DNA from: an uncultured Bacteroidaceae bacterium
GTDB lineage: Bacteria; Bacteroidota; Bacteroidia; Bacteroidales; Bacteroidaceae
Direction: 5' to 3'
DNA: 9,499 bases
Assembly: GCA_904501945.1 (NCBI GenBank)
Contig: CAJGCU010000085.1
Coordinates: forward strand, 1-9,499
Shown here: piece after piece, positions 7,550-9,499 of the stretch
How positions within the stretch are numbered: the stretch's first letter is position 1
Layout of the letters: each line of letters opens with the position of its first letter
Program-made: the position numbers and the translations under genes
Notes under the pieces: model-generated
Databases searched by the model: none
What the model was told of the DNA's origin: nothing
What the model saw: the letters and a program-made list of their open reading frames with translations, nothing else

Positions 7550-7592
7550 AAACAAAACGTGCAGCATCCTCCCTATGCTGCACGTTTTGTTT
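7550..7592. terminator. Strong bidirectional intrinsic terminator after the HU gene
   Basis: A perfect 18-bp stem: aaacaaaacgtgcagcat (7550-7567) pairs with 7575-7592 around a 7-nt loop. The GC core (cgtgcagc) is flanked by A-rich and T-rich ends, giving a U-rich tail on either strand. It begins immediately after the HU TGA (7547-7549). It also lies 17 nt beyond the stop of the nadC tail copy (7609) on the opposite strand, so it would have served as terminator for an ancestral convergent nadC. Confidence 0.88.
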
Positions 7593-7608
7593 ATGCGTTC
7601 TCTTTTCT

Positions 7609-7665
7609 TTACTTGATAATGAGTTTGTCGCTTCCTGCTGCCTTGAAACTCATGTCGAGTCCTTT
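7609..7665 (-). pseudogene. Detached copy of the nadC 3' end (last 18 codons plus stop)
   Basis: Bases 7611-7665 match 8690-8744, the end of nadC, at 53 of 55 positions. Read on the minus strand the copy encodes KGLDMSFKAAGSDKLIIK followed by TAA; the intact gene encodes the same residues followed by TAG. The two mismatches (7615 and 7639) are both silent third-position changes (ATC/ATT Ile, GCA/GCT Ala). Upstream of the copy the match breaks at a run of eight T (7663-7670). After it, acgttat resembles the acgctat of nadC, so decayed homology may extend to about 7677. No upstream nadC body is attached, so this is a non-functional remnant. Confidence 0.9.
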
Positions 7666-7702
7666 TTTTTACGTTATTTCTTCTATTCTCAGAAAAATGC
7701 TG

Positions 7703-7710
7703 TATCTTTG
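7703..7710 (+). promoter_or_regulatory. -7 element for the secreted hypothetical gene
   Basis: TATCTTTG is a perfect TAnnTTTG match 25 nt before the ATG at 7736, predicting a leader of about 20 nt. The -33 side is weak, with only TTCT (7679-7682) at 20-nt spacing. It lies just inside the DNA that follows the nadC tail copy. Confidence 0.65.
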
Positions 7711-7735
7711 CCATTGGATATAAACATTTCTATTT

Positions 7736-8554
7736 ATGATTAAGAAAAGAACACCTATGACGCTTTTAGTTTCCCTTGTGGTGTGGGCAACCTGCATTTC
7801 CACTGCTTCTGCCACAGGGCAGGAGGGCGAAAGGCTTGTCTGGGGTGGAAAGGAGTATGAGATGCTCACTTGTCCTCTCTACTACAATGCGGAAATGGAG
7901 AAATGGAACGAACGAATGGAGAAGGAAAGGACAAGCACAGCGCTTTATCGTGGCTATGTCGGACATTGGAGTATCGAGAACGGATTTCTGTATCTTGATT
8001 ATGTGGCGGCAGGAAAGAATATTCCGCCCAGGGATATTCCAGAACTCAAGAAGTACTGCAAGGGGGAACGGGCTGTTGCAACGTGGTTCTCAGACACCTT
8101 GCGAGTTGTGTCGGGCAATATGGTTTTCTACGAGCACTGTGGTTTTAACCGCCACTATGAACATGAGGATTTCATTGTGGTGAAACGTGGCAAGATTGTG
8201 TCTGTCAATCGGTCGGAAAACAAGGTGCTCATCAAGGGAATGGTCAACAGCAAGCAGGAGAAGGAATGTGTGGAGGATTTCAAGCGGTTGGGGGCAGAAC
8301 TGCACAAGCGCTATCCAGAAATGAGTGGACGTATCTTTGTCCATATCAAATACTCAGCCTTTGACCAGAACTATATGCCCACAGCGGTGGACATCAAGTT
8401 TGTGAAAAATGAGCCATCCAATCAGCAGATGGCACGCGAACTGAAAGAGAAACTGAGCAAATACGTTCTGTCGAAAGGTCTCATTCCGCTCTACCTCATC
8501 AACGGGAAACCGAAGCAGATGCAGAGCAGGATATTCCCCATCCCTCTGCTTTGA
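7736..8554 (+). CDS. Secreted protein of unknown function with a possible TonB-C-terminal-like end
   Basis: A 272-residue protein that I cannot assign to a named family with confidence. A clear Sec signal peptide (residues 1-26; basic MIKKR, hydrophobic core, ASA cleavage site) predicts export. After cleavage there are four cysteines (46, 108, 135, 178). An N-terminal module contains YRGYVGHWSIENGFLYL (71-87), a pattern I associate from memory with short hypothetical proteins in several bacterial phyla. The C-terminal ~85 residues (GRIFVHIKYSAF ... PTAVDIKFVKNEPSNQQMA ... PLYLINGKPKQMQSRIFPIPL) resemble the TonB C-terminal layout: a strand, a variable loop, a helix, then P-x-x-x-x-G-K-P and a final I-P-[IV] strand. 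No membrane anchor besides the signal is seen, so it is not a standard TonB. It lies alone between the nadC tail copy and a long inverted repeat, as probable inserted DNA. Confidence 0.8.
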   Translation: MIKKRTPMTLLVSLVVWATCISTASATGQEGERLVWGGKEYEMLTCPLYYNAEMEKWNERMEKERTSTALYRGYVGHWSIENGFLYLDYVAAGKNIPPRDIPELKKYCKGERAVATWFSDTLRVVSGNMVFYEHCGFNRHYEHEDFIVVKRGKIVSVNRSENKVLIKGMVNSKQEKECVEDFKRLGAELHKRYPEMSGRIFVHIKYSAFDQNYMPTAVDIKFVKNEPSNQQMARELKEKLSKYVLSKGLIPLYLINGKPKQMQSRIFPIPLL

Positions 8555-8579
8555 GAGAGTGAGGAGCGGGAGAAGGAAT

Positions 8580-8688
8580 GTGGAGAGTGAAAAATGAAGA
8601 GTGAAAAATCTAAGTTACCTGCCATTCGGATAGTCTCTCGTTAGCAAAAGTAACTTAGATTTTTCACTCTTCATTTTTCACTCTTCAC
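8580..8688. repeat. Long inverted repeat (MITE-like or large terminator hairpin) abutting nadC
   Basis: Left arm 8580-8618 and right arm 8650-8688 are complementary over 39 bp with one G/T wobble (35 bp perfect from 8584/8684 inward), enclosing a 31-nt loop (8619-8649). Each arm contains agagtgaaaaat twice with a 14-nt period (8584-8595 and 8598-8609 on the left). The right arm ends within the nadC stop codon (8690-8688). There is no transposase and no obvious target duplication. It could be a small non-autonomous mobile element, and its transcript would also form a hairpin between the convergent genes on either side. Confidence 0.88.
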
Positions 8689-9499
8689 TACTTAATAATG
8701 AGTTTGTCGCTTCCTGCAGCCTTGAAACTCATGTCGAGTCCTTTGACGCTATGTGTCAATGCTCCGAAGGAGATGAAGTCCACGCCAGCCTTGGCATAAG
8801 GTATCATGGTGTCGAGGTGATGCCGCCAGAGGATTCTGTTTCGGCACGACCTGCCACGAGCTGCACGGCCTTGGCAGTGTCTTCGGGCGTGAAGTTGTCA
8901 AACATGATGCGGTCGCAACCTTCGGCAAGGGCTTCTTCCAGCTCTTTCCAGTTGCGCACCTCACACTCTATCTTGAGGTCCTTGCCATGCTCCTTGCAGT
9001 ATTGCTTGGCGCGTGAGATGGCATTGTGGATGCCGCCACAGAAGTCGATATGATTGTCTTTCAGCAGAATCATGTCGAAGAGTCCGATGCGGTGGTTCAT
9101 GCCTCCGCCAATCTTGACCGCTTCTTTCTCCAGCATACGCATGCCAGGGGTGGTCTTGCGTGTGTCGAGCACACGGGTTGTTGTGCCTGCATCGATGAGT
9201 GCCTGCTGGTACTTGTTGGTCATGGTGGCTATGCCGCTCATGCGCTGAAGGATGTTGAGCATGAGGCGCTCTGTCTGGAGCAGGCTCTGTTCTTTGCCTT
9301 TCACTGACATGACGATGTCTCCGGGCTTGACATGAGCGCCATCCTGTATATAGACTTCTACCTCCATGGTGGGGTCGAAGCGGTTGAACACTTGTTTTGC
9401 GATTTCAACACCAGCAATGATGCCTTCTTCCTTGATGAGGAGCTTGCTCTCGCCGTAGGCATCGGCAGGGATGCAACAAAGTGTGGTATGGTCGCCATC
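8688..9499 (-). pseudogene. nadC: nadC, nicotinate-nucleotide pyrophosphorylase (carboxylating), frameshifted near its 3' end; 5' end beyond window
   Basis: The enzyme (quinolinate phosphoribosyltransferase) converts quinolinate and PRPP to nicotinate mononucleotide, CO2 and PPi in de novo NAD synthesis. The reading frame enters at 9499 (DGDHTTLCCIPADA) and runs 228 codons with the family's hallmarks: TERLMLNILQRMSGIAT, DTRKTTPGMRMLEKEAV (from 9166), GGGMNHRIGL, LLKDNH (KDNH at 9061-9050), ECEVRN, IMFDNF and ESSGGI. After ACC at 8818-8816 the frame reads TCG ACA CCA TGA, stopping at 8804. One missing base (a C on the coding strand; the gg at 8816-8817 would be ggg) would restore LDTM and the expected end, including FISFGALTHS (8777-8748) and the stop TAG at 8690-8688. 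As read, the protein loses its last ~42 residues, including the phosphate-binding GALTHS strand, and is probably inactive. A sequencing error cannot be excluded. Roughly 20-30 N-terminal residues lie beyond the window. Confidence 0.9.

Noticed and set aside
7609..8744. A CRISPR array or simple tandem repeat at the 1079-bp spaced match
   Set aside because: There are only two copies, they encode a nadC C-terminus, and a whole gene lies between them. The spacing and content do not fit CRISPR.
8804..8830. Programmed ribosomal frameshift in nadC
   Set aside because: There is no slippery heptamer or downstream stimulatory structure at the site, and nadC is not known to use recoding. A mutation or sequencing error is simpler.
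8749..9307. Several open frames on both strands overlapping nadC (for example 8751-9053 plus, 9026-9307 plus, 8749-8964 minus)
   Set aside because: All overlap the nadC frame with its family motifs, and none resembles a known protein. None carries the nadC C-terminus after the frameshift, which lies in a different frame without its own start.

Overview
The window looks like chromosomal DNA from a Bacteroidota bacterium, most likely Prevotella/Segatella-like Bacteroidales. The evidence is the recurring TAnnTTTG (-7) promoter element, AT-rich leaders without Shine-Dalgarno sequences, a Bacteroidales-type HU-related histone-like gene, a secreted GH2 glycosidase and a BspA-like leucine-rich-repeat protein. 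No species can be named from the sequence alone.

Layout. (1) 1-1288, minus: N-terminal 429 codons of a phosphoglucomutase/phosphomannomutase, running off the left edge. (2) 1375-4199, minus: a two-gene unit, a small YccF-type membrane protein followed after 11 nt by a secreted GH2 exo-beta-glycosidase. A good -33/-7 promoter lies upstream at 4245-4276. (3) 4353-5114, plus: a short-chain dehydrogenase transcribed divergently from yccF. (4) 5154-6866, plus: a secreted BspA-like LRR protein with four island modules. (5) 6867-7144: an intergenic region with a GC-rich three-copy repeat that can form two mutually exclusive hairpins, then the HU promoter. (6) 7145-7549, plus: an HU-family DNA-binding protein with a near-perfect terminator directly after its stop. 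(7) 7609-8690: an accessory-looking insert between HU and nadC. It starts with a detached copy of the last 18 codons of nadC, contains one secreted protein of unknown function (7736-8554), and ends with a long inverted repeat that touches the nadC stop codon. (8) 8688-9499, minus: nadC (quinolinate phosphoribosyltransferase), open at the right edge and carrying an apparent 1-nt deletion about 40 codons before its end.

Most genes are ordinary housekeeping or surface/periplasm functions: sugar-phosphate interconversion, glycan hydrolysis, NAD synthesis, nucleoid structure. They do not form one pathway. The most interesting part is 7550-8830. The simplest reading is that HU and nadC once converged on a shared bidirectional terminator (7550-7592). 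DNA bearing its own version of the nadC 3' end then entered at the end of nadC and displaced the original tail, which survives at 7609-7665. The two tails differ only at synonymous third positions, so the displaced one came from a functional gene. The nadC frameshift and the MITE-like inverted repeat lie close to this junction. No CRISPR array, tRNA, rRNA, transposase or integrase was seen.
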